A stretch of DNA of 64,000 bases from CAWKGC01 sp963849005 (GCA_963849005.1 CAWKGC010000019.1:558001-622000), one strand, 5' to 3'. Positions 21,375 to 30,978 are shown, counted from the first letter of the stretch. Made by a program: numbers and translations. The notes: generated by a model not told the origin, from the letters alone.

Positions 21375-21413
21375 GCAACCGGTCTTGCAACGAGATCGCT
21401 TCAACAGGCAAAC

Positions 21414-21504
21414 GGGGTCAGAGCACATTTCCCGAATTCGATCGCGCAGGTCAGGGGCATCACGTTCGGGAAATGTGGTCTGACCCCAGCAGTGGTCTGA
21501 CCCC
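21414..21504. repeat. GGGGTCAGA palindromic repeat (REP-like)
   Basis: Left arm GGGGTCAGAGCACATTTCCC from 21414 and right arm GGGAAATGTGGTCTGACCCC ending 21487, with one mismatch each side of the CACATTT core, plus an extra half arm TGGTCTGACCCC at 21493-21504. It shares the GGGGTCAGA head with the array at 13735 but has a different tail. Confidence 0.8.
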
Positions 21505-21508
21505 ACCA

Positions 21509-21778
21509 CTACCCCTTCATCATCCCGCCGACATCGATGTCGTCGGTATTGAAGTAGGTGCGCTTGCGGATCACCTCGTTGGCCTCGTGGTTGACCTCGG
21601 CATGGACCTCGAGGAACGCCTCGGCGAGCTTGAAGCTGAGCATCGCGACGGCCTTCGGGTCCGGCGACCCTTTCGGCATGCCGCCGGCGTAATGCTTCGC
21701 GGCGAACTCGACGAAGATCTGCATCGCCAGGTCTTTCACCGGATCCGCCTTCTCGGCGGTCTTTCCGTCTTCGCTCAT
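21509..21778 (-). CDS. Small conserved-looking protein, function unknown
   Basis: 89 residues from ATG 21778, chosen because AGGAA lies about 7 bases upstream; a longer open frame reaches 21865 without a ribosome site. Mostly helical and acidic, no signal peptide or membrane segment, with a predicted helix KDLAMQIFVEFAAKHYAGG and a motif KAVAMLSFKLAEAFLEV. I do not recognise the family. It sits just after the GGGGTCAGA repeat and is divergent from the secreted hypothetical gene. Confidence 0.6.
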   Translation of the reverse strand: MSEDGKTAEKADPVKDLAMQIFVEFAAKHYAGGMPKGSPDPKAVAMLSFKLAEAFLEVHAEVNHEANEVIRKRTYFNTDDIDVGGMMKG

Positions 21779-21880
21779 GGGAATTCCTGATGGGGGGAAA
21801 GGCCATGCTACGCTATTGAAACAAGAGCATAAGAAATCCTCGCGCACAGGCTGCACCACCAGCACCTCCGGGAGGAGCCC

Positions 21881-22867
21881 ATGCGTCTCGCCTTGTTCGC
21901 CTTCATCCTTGCCGCCGCCATTTCCGCCTCGGCACAGGCACCCGCGCCGGAAATCGTCGCGCAGCTCGATGCTGCCGGGCTCGACGTCGACAAGAGCCTC
22001 GCCTACGAGGACCTTGTCGCAGTCGTGGCCTACGTCAAGGGCGCGAAGGACCCGGTCGCCGCCCAGCAGCGCCTGATCGTCTTCAAGCAGGCGAAGAAGG
22101 CCTGGGAGAGCACGGACAAGGAGGTTCCCGCAGGCTCGCGCATCGAGCTGAAGTCGATGGGCCGCGACTTGACGGGAGACGGCCAGCCCGACCTCCTGTT
22201 CTCGGTGTTCTCAGGGGGCGCGCACTGCTGCCTTACCTATTTCGTCCATTCGCTCAAGCCACGGGTCGCCAAGGTGGCGGCCTTCGCGTCGGGCAACACC
22301 GGCGCCACCGGTTTCGTCGATATCCCCGGCCGCAAGAAGCCGGTCGCCTTTTCGGCAGATGACACCTCGGCGTATGCGTTCACTTCCTACGCGGGGTCCG
22401 TCTTCCCGATGGTGGTGCTCGAGGTCGGCGACAAGGGGCGTTTCGTTTTTGCGCAGGACTTGATGAAATCCCGCCTGCCGGGGATGCCGCCGCCCATATG
22501 CGCGACGGCGGGCGTCAAGCTCGAATCCTTCCAGCAGCGGGTGTGCGACGAGTACGCCTCGGCCAGGCGCAAGGCTCGCACGGCGAAGATCAAGGCGCAG
22601 CTGGAGGACATCAAGGTCGGCCGCGACCACGGCAAGGTGCCCTGGGACGATTACTGGAAGACCGGCATGATGGCGGAGATGGCCGGCGAGATGGACCGCT
22701 ACGCCTATACCGGCCACGGCACCGCGGGCTTCGGCTGGCTTGACTCGGTATGGCCGGGCAACGACGCCGTGAAAGCCCGGTTCGTCGCCATGTACAACGA
22801 GAACAAGGCGAAATCGCAGTTCGTCGACGACCTGAAGGCCCTCGGCCTGTACTCGCCGAAGCCCTGA
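21881..22867 (+). CDS. Secreted protein of unknown function
   Basis: 328 residues with a clear signal peptide (MRLALFAFILAAAISASAQA), so periplasmic or exported. The segment DLTGDGQPDLLFSVFSGGAHCC resembles one FG-GAP/VCBS-type calcium-binding blade, and four cysteines (CC near 110, then two near 207 and 222) could pair. The C-terminal half is charged and helical. GGAGGAG precedes the ATG by 5 bases. lysC follows after 68 bases but with its own -10. Function not known. Confidence 0.7.
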   Translation: MRLALFAFILAAAISASAQAPAPEIVAQLDAAGLDVDKSLAYEDLVAVVAYVKGAKDPVAAQQRLIVFKQAKKAWESTDKEVPAGSRIELKSMGRDLTGDGQPDLLFSVFSGGAHCCLTYFVHSLKPRVAKVAAFASGNTGATGFVDIPGRKKPVAFSADDTSAYAFTSYAGSVFPMVVLEVGDKGRFVFAQDLMKSRLPGMPPPICATAGVKLESFQQRVCDEYASARRKARTAKIKAQLEDIKVGRDHGKVPWDDYWKTGMMAEMAGEMDRYAYTGHGTAGFGWLDSVWPGNDAVKARFVAMYNENKAKSQFVDDLKALGLYSPKP

Positions 22868-22876
22868 ATGGCTGGT

Positions 22877-22906
22877 TTGTCCCGCGCCCCCCCGGCGCGG
22901 TAAAAT
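22877..22906 (+). promoter_or_regulatory. Candidate lysC promoter
   Basis: TTGTCC (22877-22882), an 18-base spacer, and TAAAAT (22901-22906), 30 bases before the lysC start. Confidence 0.45.
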
Positions 22907-22935
22907 GGCGGTCTTTGCCCCCGGAAATCGCAATC

Positions 22936-24192
22936 GTGGCATTGATCGTCCAGAAGTACGGCGGCACCTCGATGGGCAGTCCCGAGCGCATCCGCGAGGT
23001 CGCGCGGCGCGTCGCCCACCACCAGCGCCTGGGCAACCAGGTGGTGGTCGTGGTATCCGCCATGTCGGGCGAGACCAACCGCTTGATCGCGCTGGCCAGG
23101 GAATTGAATCCCGACCCGGACCCGCGCGAACTCGACGTCATCGCATCGACCGGCGAGCAGGTGTCGATCGGCCTTCTTTCGCTGGCGCTGCACAAGCTGG
23201 GGCTCAAGGCCAAGAGCTACACCGGGCCGCAGGTGCGCATCCTCACCGACAGCGCGTTCAGCAAGGCGCGCATCGTCTCGATCGACGAGACCAACATCCG
23301 CCGCGACCTCGACGCCGGCTACATCGTGGTGGTCGCCGGGTTCCAGGGCGAGGACGAGCAGGGCAACATCACCACGCTGGGCCGCGGCGGCTCGGATACC
23401 ACCGGCGTGGCGCTTGCCGCCGCGCTGAAGGCCGAAGAGTGCCAGATCTACACCGACGTGGACGGCGTCTACACCACCGACCCGCGCGTGGAACCCAATG
23501 CGCGCAGGCTCTCGTCCGTGACCTTCGAGGAAATGCTCGAGCTCGCGAGCCTGGGCTCCAAGGTGCTGCAGATCCGCTCGGTGGAATTCGCCGGCAAGTA
23601 TCGCGTCAAGCTGCGCGTGCTCTCGTCGTTCACCGACGTGGAATCGGACGACATGGGCACGCTGATCACTTTCGAGGAAGACGACATGGAACAGGCCATC
23701 ATCTCCGGCATTGCCTTCAACCGCGACGAGGCGAAGATCACGGTGCTGAGCGTCCCCGACCGGCCGGGCATCGCCTACGCCATCCTCGGCCCGGTCGCGG
23801 CGGCGAACATCGAAGTCGACATGATCATCCAGAACGCCTCCACCGACGGGCTCACCGACTTCTCCTTCACCGTCCACAGGAACGAGTTCAAGCGCACCAT
23901 GCAGCTCCTGGAGGCCTCGGTGAAGTCGGCGATCAGCGCGAAGAGCATCGTCGGCGACGACCGCATCGCCAAGGTCTCGGTGGTGGGAGTCGGCATGCGC
24001 TCGCACGTCGGGCTCGCCTCGAAGATGTTCTCCGCGCTCGCCGCCGAGGGCGTCAACATCCAGATGATCTCGACTTCCGAGATCAAGATCTCCGTCGTGA
24101 TCGACGAGAAGTACATGGAACTCGCGGTGCGGGTGCTGCACAAGGCGTTCGAGCTGGACAAGGCGCCCGTGCACGAGACGATGAAGCCATGA
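22936..24192 (+). CDS. lysC: Aspartate kinase
   Basis: ATP-dependent phosphorylation of L-aspartate, the first step to lysine, threonine, methionine and diaminopimelate; cytosolic. 418 residues. Seen: KYGGTSMG at residue 7, VSAMSGETN, GRGGSDTTGVALA, and two C-terminal ACT domains (from about residue 260) that bind feedback amino acids. GTG 22936 is the start because MALIVQKYGG is the family N terminus; the frame is open further upstream only as high-GC readthrough. The stop overlaps the next gene's ATG (24189-24192). Confidence 0.95.
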   Translation: MALIVQKYGGTSMGSPERIREVARRVAHHQRLGNQVVVVVSAMSGETNRLIALARELNPDPDPRELDVIASTGEQVSIGLLSLALHKLGLKAKSYTGPQVRILTDSAFSKARIVSIDETNIRRDLDAGYIVVVAGFQGEDEQGNITTLGRGGSDTTGVALAAALKAEECQIYTDVDGVYTTDPRVEPNARRLSSVTFEEMLELASLGSKVLQIRSVEFAGKYRVKLRVLSSFTDVESDDMGTLITFEEDDMEQAIISGIAFNRDEAKITVLSVPDRPGIAYAILGPVAAANIEVDMIIQNASTDGLTDFSFTVHRNEFKRTMQLLEASVKSAISAKSIVGDDRIAKVSVVGVGMRSHVGLASKMFSALAAEGVNIQMISTSEIKISVVIDEKYMELAVRVLHKAFELDKAPVHETMKP

Positions 24193-26306
24193 AGAGACGT
24201 GAGAGTGCCCTTTTCAGGCTTCTGGCTGCTGCGCTGATGACCGTTTCCGCCACGGCGATTGCGCAGGCGCCCGAGGACCCTTACCTCTGGCTGGAAGATG
24301 TGGGCAGCGAAAAGTCGCTCGACTGGGCGCGCGCGCAGAACGCGATATCGCAGAAGGAGCTCGAGGCCTTGCCCGAGTTCGCCCCGATCAGAGCCAAGGC
24401 GCTTGAAGTGCTCGATTCGAAGGAGCGCATCCCGTTCGTGGTGAAGCGTGGCGAGTTCCTGTACAACTTCTGGCAGGACGAGAACAACAAGCGCGGCCTG
24501 TGGCGCCGCACGACGCTGGATGAGTACCGCAAGCCCGGCACGCGCTGGGAGACCGTCCTCGACCTCGACAAGCTCGCCTCCGAGGAGAATGAGAACTGGG
24601 TCTGGAAGGGCGCCGATTGCCTGGCGCCGAAGCACGAACGCTGCATGCTGTCGCTCTCGCGCGGCGGCGCGGATGCCACGGTGCGCCGCGAATACGACAT
24701 CGCCACGAGGAGCTTCGTGAAGAACGGCTTCGCGCTCCCCGAGGCCAAGAACATCCTCACCTGGAAGGGCCCGGATACGCTGCTCGTCGCGACCGATTTC
24801 GGCCCGGGAACCCTGACCACTTCGGGCTATGCGCGCATGGTCAAGGAGTGGACGCGCGGCAGTCCGCTCGACCAGGCGGCGCTCGTCTACGAGGGCAAGG
24901 TGACCGACACCTACGTCGCGCCTATCACGGATCGCGCGCAGGGCGTGCAGCGCGATTTCGTCCTGGTCGTGCCGATGTTCTTCAAGGGCGAGCTCTTCCA
25001 GCTGGACAAGGGCAAGCTGGTGAAGCTCGACCTGCCGATCGACGCGAAGCCGCGCACGATGCGCGAATGGCTGTTCGTGCAGCTGCGCAGCGCTTGGACG
25101 ACGGGCGGCAAGACCTACCCCCAGGGCGCGTTGCTGGTCATCGACTACGGCAGGTTCATGGCGGGTGCCCGCGATTTCTCGGTGCTGTTCGAGCCCTCCG
25201 AGCGCCGCTCGCTTGCGTCGTATTCCGTGACGAAGAACTTCGTGCTCGTGAACGAGCTGGACAACGTGAAGAGCCGCCTGTACGAATGGTCGCGCGCGAG
25301 TGGCGCATGGACGCGCAAGGAAGTGCCGCTGCCCGGGTTGGGCACGGTCACGGCCGGCGCGCTCACCGAAGATGAAGAGCCCGACGACAGCGGCATCACC
25401 ACGGATGATTATTTCCTGACCCACACCGGTTTCCTCACGCCGCCGACGCTGTACCTGGCCAAGGCCGGCGCGAAGGATCGCGAGAAGCTGAAGGCGCTGC
25501 CGGCCTTCTTCGATCCGGCGCCCTACACCGTCGAGCAGTTCGAGGCGAAGTCCCGGGACGGCACGATGATCCCGTATTTCGTCCTTCGCGCGAAGGCGAT
25601 GAAGTTCGACGGCACCAACCCGACCCTGCTCTATGGCTATGGCGGCTTCGAAATCTCCAACCTCCCGACCTACTCGGGCACGATCGGCAATGCCTGGCTG
25701 GCCAACGGGGGCGTGTTCGTGCAGTCGAACATCCGCGGCGGGGGCGAGTTCGGCCCGCGCTGGCACCAGGCGGCGCTGAAGGAGAACCGGCAGAAGGCGT
25801 TCGACGACTTTGCCGCTATTGCCGAGGACCTCATCGCGCGCAAGATCACTTCGCCCAAGCACCTGGCGATGTACGGCGGGTCCAACGGCGGGCTCCTGGT
25901 CGGCGCCGTGATGCTGCAGCGCCCCGAACTCTTCAAGGCGGTGGTGTGCGGCGTGCCGCTGCTCGACATGAAGCGCTACAACCAGCTCCTTGCCGGCGCT
26001 TCATGGATGGCCGAGTACGGCAACCCGGACATACCGGCGGAATGGGAATACATTTCGAAGTACTCGCCCTACCAGAACGTGAAGGCGGGCATGAAGCTGC
26101 CGCGGACGTTCTTCTTCACCTCGACGCGCGACGACCGCGTGCATCCGGCCCACGCCCGCAAGATGATGGCGCGCATGGCGGAGCAGGGCCACGACGCCCT
26201 CTACTACGAGAACATCGAGGGCGGCCACGCGGCTTCGGCCAACAACCCGCAGGTCGCCTACCGGCAGGCACTCATGTATTCGTTCCTGCTGAAGGAGCTT
26301 CGCTAG
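24189..26306 (+). CDS. Prolyl oligopeptidase family protein (S9A), exported
   Basis: Serine peptidase cleaving short peptides after proline. 705 residues; signal peptide MKRRESALFRLLAAALMTVSATAIAQA suggests a periplasmic enzyme. Seen: N-terminal EDPYLWLEDV, a beta-propeller region, and the alpha/beta hydrolase domain with Ser in YGGSNGGLL (about 564), Asp in TSTRDDRVHP (about 648) and His in EGGHAAS (about 679). ATGA overlap with lysC. The last 301 bp (26006-26306) recur almost unchanged at 50807-51107, beyond the exopolysaccharide locus. Full length and intact here. Confidence 0.92.
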   Translation: MKRRESALFRLLAAALMTVSATAIAQAPEDPYLWLEDVGSEKSLDWARAQNAISQKELEALPEFAPIRAKALEVLDSKERIPFVVKRGEFLYNFWQDENNKRGLWRRTTLDEYRKPGTRWETVLDLDKLASEENENWVWKGADCLAPKHERCMLSLSRGGADATVRREYDIATRSFVKNGFALPEAKNILTWKGPDTLLVATDFGPGTLTTSGYARMVKEWTRGSPLDQAALVYEGKVTDTYVAPITDRAQGVQRDFVLVVPMFFKGELFQLDKGKLVKLDLPIDAKPRTMREWLFVQLRSAWTTGGKTYPQGALLVIDYGRFMAGARDFSVLFEPSERRSLASYSVTKNFVLVNELDNVKSRLYEWSRASGAWTRKEVPLPGLGTVTAGALTEDEEPDDSGITTDDYFLTHTGFLTPPTLYLAKAGAKDREKLKALPAFFDPAPYTVEQFEAKSRDGTMIPYFVLRAKAMKFDGTNPTLLYGYGGFEISNLPTYSGTIGNAWLANGGVFVQSNIRGGGEFGPRWHQAALKENRQKAFDDFAAIAEDLIARKITSPKHLAMYGGSNGGLLVGAVMLQRPELFKAVVCGVPLLDMKRYNQLLAGASWMAEYGNPDIPAEWEYISKYSPYQNVKAGMKLPRTFFFTSTRDDRVHPAHARKMMARMAEQGHDALYYENIEGGHAASANNPQVAYRQALMYSFLLKELR
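26006..26306 (+). repeat. Direct repeat, copy A (left boundary of the exopolysaccharide locus)
   Basis: The 3' end of the prolyl oligopeptidase gene, from within codon 606 to the stop. It aligns without gaps to 50807-51107; I count six mismatches over 301 bp. The offset between copies is 24,801 bp. Confidence 0.9.
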
Positions 26307-26412
26307 AGCCGGCAGGCATGCGCGGCGGTGGGCAGAGGCGACCTGCGGCGGCCGCCACCAGAACAAATTTCAGGTTGTTCGCCCTTCCGCAGATTCCGCT
26401 GCCAAACGTCAA

Positions 26413-27378
26413 CTAGCTGTCCCGTCGATACCACGCGGGCTCGGGAAAAGTTCCCGGCGCGGCATCGAGCCGCCTGCGCAGCTGGTCCTTGAGATAGTCC
26501 TCGAGCTCGATGCGCGGACGCCACGACAGCTCGCGCAACATCGTGGAAATATCGGCCTGCTGGTGGGGGATGTCGTGCTCCCGCGGCGGGAGCTGCTTGC
26601 GATGCGGGGAGAACAGGTCGGCGAGCGCGTTGATGGTCAACGACTTCCCGGTGCCGATGTTGATCGTGGCATTTGTGGCCGCGGATTCGAACGCGCGAAC
26701 GGTGCCCTCCGCAATGTCGCCCACGTGGATGAAGTCGCGGGTCTGCATGCCGTCGCCCATGATCGTCAGGGGCTGGTTGCCTTCCCATTGCTTCATGAAG
26801 ACGCCCGTCACGACGGCATAGGGCCCGGTGCTCGGCTGCCGCGGCCCGTAGGTCATGAAATAGCGCAGGCGGATCGTCGGCATGGCGTAGAGGCGCGAGA
26901 AGAGCTCGCACTCCATTTCGCCCATGTACTTCGTCATCGCGTAGGGCGTCTGCCAGCCGGGCTGCTGCGACTCCGCGTGCGGCGGGGGATTGGCGCCGTA
27001 ATACGTCGAGGAACCGCTGTAGACGAACTTGCGCAGTGCCGCGCGCCGTTCCAGCGCGGCCTTGAGCATGTTGAGCGTCCCCTGCACGTTCTGCGCGAGG
27101 CAGAAATCGATCATGTCGGGGTTGCCCAGCGACGGGAAGACCTTGCTCATGGCGGCGAGGTGGAACACGCCATCGACGCCGCGCACCGCCTCGCGGCAGG
27201 TCGCGAAGTCGGTCACGTCGCCCTCGATGAACTCGGCTCCCTTTGCGTCCGCGAGGTTGTCCACGCTGCCTTGCGACAGGTTGTCGAGCACCCGCACCTT
27301 GTAGGACCGCGCGAGCAGCGCCTCGACGACATGGCTGCCGATGAACCCGGCGCCGCCGGTCACCAGGACGTGGTTCAC
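26413..27378 (-). CDS. NAD-dependent epimerase/dehydratase (extended SDR)
   Basis: Nucleotide-sugar enzyme of the GalE/WbpP-like extended short-chain fold; cytosolic. 321 residues. Seen: VTGGAGFIGSHVVEALL (NAD loop), YSGSSTYYG (catalytic Ser/Thr area), YAMTKYMGE (Tyr/Lys pair) and a substrate loop around VTGVFMKQWEGNQP. Last gene of the minus-strand exopolysaccharide operon; its 3' end faces the prolyl oligopeptidase gene across 106 bp with no obvious terminator. It shares the fold with the gene at 36707 but is clearly a different paralogue; the sugar cannot be told. Confidence 0.85.
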   Translation of the reverse strand: MNHVLVTGGAGFIGSHVVEALLARSYKVRVLDNLSQGSVDNLADAKGAEFIEGDVTDFATCREAVRGVDGVFHLAAMSKVFPSLGNPDMIDFCLAQNVQGTLNMLKAALERRAALRKFVYSGSSTYYGANPPPHAESQQPGWQTPYAMTKYMGEMECELFSRLYAMPTIRLRYFMTYGPRQPSTGPYAVVTGVFMKQWEGNQPLTIMGDGMQTRDFIHVGDIAEGTVRAFESAATNATINIGTGKSLTINALADLFSPHRKQLPPREHDIPHQQADISTMLRELSWRPRIELEDYLKDQLRRRLDAAPGTFPEPAWYRRDS

Positions 27379-27387
27379 GCGTCGCCC

Positions 27388-28254
27388 CTAGAACCGCTCA
27401 CGCACCAGCCTGACGACGTGGCGCCACAGCACGGGCGGCCACATCAGGAAGAACTTGACCTTCTGCCCGAGCCGCACATAGGGATGGTTTCGAATCGACA
27501 TCAATTGCCGGTTGCTCAGCGCCAGTTGCTCCTGGAGCATGTGCATGCGCTGCGCATCCGTCGCCTGTGCCATCGGGACGGTCGTTCCCGGGTGATGGAT
27601 CAGTATCCACTGCTGCGGATCGGGGTGCTGCCAGTCGATCGGCGTGCACGCCATGCCTTCGGACTCCACCATCCTGCACATGAAGTCGAGCGTGTAGTCC
27701 GCCTTCACCACCCACGACGGGCCGTCGTAGTTGTCCAGGCCGAGGAAGAACGAGGCGGCGAAGATCCCGTCGGGCTTGAGCGCCTTCTTCGCCTCCGCGA
27801 CGCAACGCCGGATGCCCTGTTGCGGGAGGTGCGAGAAGATCGACTGCGCGAGGATGAAGTCGAAGGGGCGATTGAAGACGCTCATCGTCCAGTTGTTGTC
27901 GTCGCTGAAGACCGGCTTCTTGATGCGCACGAGATCCGCGCCGATCTCGCGCTCGATGCTCTCCTGGATGAGCCAGGGCAGGTGCTCGATGCCGTAGTAG
28001 CGCCCGGGCCGCAGGTAAGGGATGAACAACCGGCCGGCCTTGAGCGATCCGCAGCCCACGTCGAGCAGGAAATGGTCTTCGCGCAAGCCGAGCGCGGTGA
28101 GCAGGTTGAACTGCACGGCGCTCGAGACGTCGTAGAGCTCCGACGGGCCGACGTGCGCGCGATATTCCTCGAAGCCGCGCGAGGCCGGTTCGTCGGCAAT
28201 CGCGCCTGCAGCCTGCGGCACGCCTGGGGAAACCGTGTTGACCTGGGCAGTCAT
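27388..28254 (-). CDS. SAM-dependent class I methyltransferase
   Basis: Probably methylates a sugar or glycan intermediate of the polysaccharide (inference from location). 288 residues from ATG 28254; the longer open frame upstream is antisense readthrough of the neighbouring gene. Seen: SAM motif I LLDVGCGSLKAGR, motif II-like YYGIEHLPW, ILAQSIFSHLP and LKPDGIFAASFF. The C terminus (WPPVLWRHVVRLVRERF) is basic and aromatic, perhaps membrane associated. Nine bases separate it from the epimerase gene downstream. Confidence 0.8.
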   Translation of the reverse strand: MTAQVNTVSPGVPQAAGAIADEPASRGFEEYRAHVGPSELYDVSSAVQFNLLTALGLREDHFLLDVGCGSLKAGRLFIPYLRPGRYYGIEHLPWLIQESIEREIGADLVRIKKPVFSDDNNWTMSVFNRPFDFILAQSIFSHLPQQGIRRCVAEAKKALKPDGIFAASFFLGLDNYDGPSWVVKADYTLDFMCRMVESEGMACTPIDWQHPDPQQWILIHHPGTTVPMAQATDAQRMHMLQEQLALSNRQLMSIRNHPYVRLGQKVKFFLMWPPVLWRHVVRLVRERF

Positions 28255-28334
28255 CGCCGAACTCCTTGCTGGGCTCGAATGGCGTTTCGCCATCGGCAAA
28301 TTGTGGCACAAACCATGCGAGCCACGTGGCAGGC

Positions 28335-29366
28335 CTACTTGCCCGCCTGCTGCGCGCCGTCGTGGATGCCGCGCACGAAGTGATAGTGCATCAGCGCCCG
28401 GAAAGTGCGGCGGCTGAGCAGGCGCTCGAACAGCGGGCTCGACTCCGCCCTGGCGATGACCGGGTTCCACAGGCCGGGCACCGTGAAGCGATTGAAGGCA
28501 AGCGTCCTGACGATCGTGCGCGCGACCTGGCGCAGCAGGGAGCGCTCGGCCGTGGGCAGGGGGTCCGGCGTGCGAACGGCCCGGGCGTATTCCCTGAAGG
28601 TGTCCGGCGTGAGCAGGTGAAAGGGAATCAGCACTTCGGGGACCGGCACCAGCTTGCGGAACGAGTCCCAGTTGAGCCCGCGCTCGTAGTACTGCCGGAT
28701 CGTCTGCTCGAGTGTCGCGGGGTGATAGTGGTGCCCCATCGCGTGCTCGCAGTAAAGGACGCGAAGGCCGTGCTGGCGAAGACGGTAACCCAGTTCCGTA
28801 TCGTGGTGGGTGTGGTGACCGGCCGGCCCGGAGCTTTCCTGGAACAGGCCCTTCGCAAGCAGGAATGCCGTCTTCGCGGAAATGTTGCACGCCCAGAACA
28901 TGAAGAACGGCAATTCCGTGACGCCACGGCAGGCAGACAGCCCGAAGGGATCCCAATGGCGCAGGAAGGCCGACTGGTTGCACTCCGGCGACTGCAGCAC
29001 CTGGCCCAGCACCGCCACTTCCGGCGCCGGGTTGCGATCGTGCATGTCGAGGTGCGCGCGCAAGGCGCCCGGCGCGAGCCAGATGTCGTCCGCGATCAGG
29101 AGCACGATTGGCGCCTTCGCCTCGCGGATGCCGCGGTTCTGCGTGTAGCCCGGGCCGCGGTTGGCATGATGGAGGTACCTGAGTGCATATGGCGACTGCG
29201 CGGCAAACGCGTTCACGGCCTCCGCAGTGTTGTCGGGCGAGCCGTCGTCGACGACAAGCACCTCGAACTCGCCCGGGTCGAGGTCCTGCAGGGCCAGGTG
29301 CTCGAGGGTGCGGCGCAGGGTGTCGGCGCGCCTGTAGGTCGCCAGTACGACGCTCAGTCTCAACAT
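28335..29366 (-). CDS. Family 2 glycosyltransferase
   Basis: Inverting GT-A enzyme adding a sugar to the lipid-linked repeat unit on the cytosolic side. 343 residues. Seen: LSVVLATYRRADTLRRTLEH, VVDDGSPDNT (donor site), metal-binding region LIADDIWLAPGA, and HHDTELGYRLRQHG (ED/Q-like acceptor region). Very similar in layout to the frameshifted glycosyltransferase at 39637-40689 (shared ATYRRA-TLRRTL, GPGYTQNRGI, VLGQ/KV-QSP), implying duplication within the locus. The next gene upstream, wzx-like, is 37 bases away. Confidence 0.88.
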   Translation of the reverse strand: MLRLSVVLATYRRADTLRRTLEHLALQDLDPGEFEVLVVDDGSPDNTAEAVNAFAAQSPYALRYLHHANRGPGYTQNRGIREAKAPIVLLIADDIWLAPGALRAHLDMHDRNPAPEVAVLGQVLQSPECNQSAFLRHWDPFGLSACRGVTELPFFMFWACNISAKTAFLLAKGLFQESSGPAGHHTHHDTELGYRLRQHGLRVLYCEHAMGHHYHPATLEQTIRQYYERGLNWDSFRKLVPVPEVLIPFHLLTPDTFREYARAVRTPDPLPTAERSLLRQVARTIVRTLAFNRFTVPGLWNPVIARAESSPLFERLLSRRTFRALMHYHFVRGIHDGAQQAGK

Positions 29367-29403
29367 GGAGGATTCCTGCGCATGCCGGTATCGTGGTTCG
29401 CGC

Positions 29404-30936
29404 TCATGGACGGCCGAGAAGTTTGCGTTTGAGTGTCGAGAATATCAACTTTTCTTCATCCGCCAGCCCGAGGACGTACAAGGCGGCTGCATAGAGCGCC
29501 GCATAGGCGAGCGAGTAGGCGACCAGGGCCTCGAGGTACGACAGCCCGCCGAGATGGCGCTTGGCGAAGGCCAGCGTGCCGAGCGCAAACAGTCCGGCGG
29601 CAAGGATCCTCAAGTGACCGCCGGAGTAGGGATGCATCCCGAGCGCCCACTGCACCTCGACCAGCGCGAGCAGGCAGAACACCGTGATCGAGATGCAGGT
29701 CGCCACGGCGGCGCCCTCGATGCCGTACTGCGGGACGAACCAGTAATTGAGCGCGATGTTAAGGAAGAAGGCGACGACCGTATTCACGAGCATGATCTTC
29801 TGCCGTCCCGACATGGTCAGCATGAACCCCACGGCGCCGGTGCCCGAGGCGATCAGTTGCGCGAGGGACAGGATTTCCAGCGCAGTGCTTCCGGCGGCGA
29901 ACGTCGCGCCGTAGAGCATCAGCACCTCTTCCGAGACGAGCACCAGGGAGAGCACGAACGGGCACACCACCAGGAACATCCACTTGCTCACGGTCTTGAA
30001 TAGGTATTCCAGGTGCTTGAGTTCCTTGCGGTGGTAGAGGTCGGAGATGGTCGGCGCAAAGATCATGTTGAACGAGCCCACCACCAGGCCCGCCATCAGG
30101 GCGGTACGCGCCGCGGCGCTGTAGATGCCGACCTCGCTCGCGTCGCGCAGCAGGCCGAGGATGATCGTGTCGGTCCAGAGCATGGCCTGCGTCATGATCG
30201 CGACCAGCACGATAGGCGCGGAGAAGCGCAGCAGGTCGGCGGCGGGCACGGGCCTGGCGTCCTGGTTGCCGGCGGTGGTGCAGCGGGAGAGGTAGTGGAC
30301 GGCAAGCGGCACCGTGAGCACGGCACCCGCGAGATAGGCGGTGCTCGCGCCTTCCAGCCCGAAGCCCGCGAGCAGCAGCAATGTGCATGCGGCAAGGTTG
30401 GCGGCGGGAAGGAAGATCTTCTCGCCGATCGTGTTGTAGGCCATCTGCTTCAGCCCCAGCAGGGCGGTGAGCAGGATCATCGCGACCGATGTGGGCGGCA
30501 GCGAGGCCGCGAGGATGCGCAGCACCGTCTCCAGTTCCGGGAGCGCGAACTTGCGCGACGCCAGCGGGGCGAGGACGAAGATCACGAGGGCCAGCAGAGC
30601 GCTGGACGCGAGCACCAGCAATGCTGCCTGGCGGACCGTGCCGCGAATGTCGCCTTCACGGCCGTTGCCCTTCAGGATCGCGACGTAGTGCAGGATGCCG
30701 ATCTCGAGGCCCATGCGCGACACCAGCTCCGAGATCTTGATGATGGCGAGGCCGAGCATCAGGATGCCGACGCTGCGAACATCCAGAAGGCGGGCGACGA
30801 CGATGCCATAGACGAACACCATGGCGCCGTTGGCGACCCGGCCGAGGAGCGACAGTCCGGCGCCGCCCGCGATCGCATGCAGGTCCTTGCCGGCCGGGTT
30901 GCCCTCGGCGTCCAGTTTCTCGCCTGCCGTGGCCAC
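29404..30936 (-). CDS. Polysaccharide flippase, Wzx/MATE-like
   Basis: Translocates undecaprenyl-linked repeat units across the inner membrane. 510 residues, about 12-14 hydrophobic segments over the full length. Seen: N-terminal AGLSLLGRVANGAMVFVYG and a central APTISDLYHRKELKHLEYLFK, both typical of the polysaccharide biosynthesis/MVIN fold. Lies between two glycosyltransferase genes in the same operon, as usual for Wzy-dependent loci. Confidence 0.9.
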   Translation of the reverse strand: MATAGEKLDAEGNPAGKDLHAIAGGAGLSLLGRVANGAMVFVYGIVVARLLDVRSVGILMLGLAIIKISELVSRMGLEIGILHYVAILKGNGREGDIRGTVRQAALLVLASSALLALVIFVLAPLASRKFALPELETVLRILAASLPPTSVAMILLTALLGLKQMAYNTIGEKIFLPAANLAACTLLLLAGFGLEGASTAYLAGAVLTVPLAVHYLSRCTTAGNQDARPVPAADLLRFSAPIVLVAIMTQAMLWTDTIILGLLRDASEVGIYSAAARTALMAGLVVGSFNMIFAPTISDLYHRKELKHLEYLFKTVSKWMFLVVCPFVLSLVLVSEEVLMLYGATFAAGSTALEILSLAQLIASGTGAVGFMLTMSGRQKIMLVNTVVAFFLNIALNYWFVPQYGIEGAAVATCISITVFCLLALVEVQWALGMHPYSGGHLRILAAGLFALGTLAFAKRHLGGLSYLEALVAYSLAYAALYAAALYVLGLADEEKLIFSTLKRKLLGRP

Positions 30937-30978
30937 GGCGCTAGGAAGGCACGGGGCGCGCGGCGCCCGACGGCGGGA

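Noticed and set aside
27388..28983. A 531-residue methyltransferase from the longest open frame
   Set aside because: The first half is shadow frame of the neighbouring glycosyltransferase; the SAM domain protein begins at 28254.
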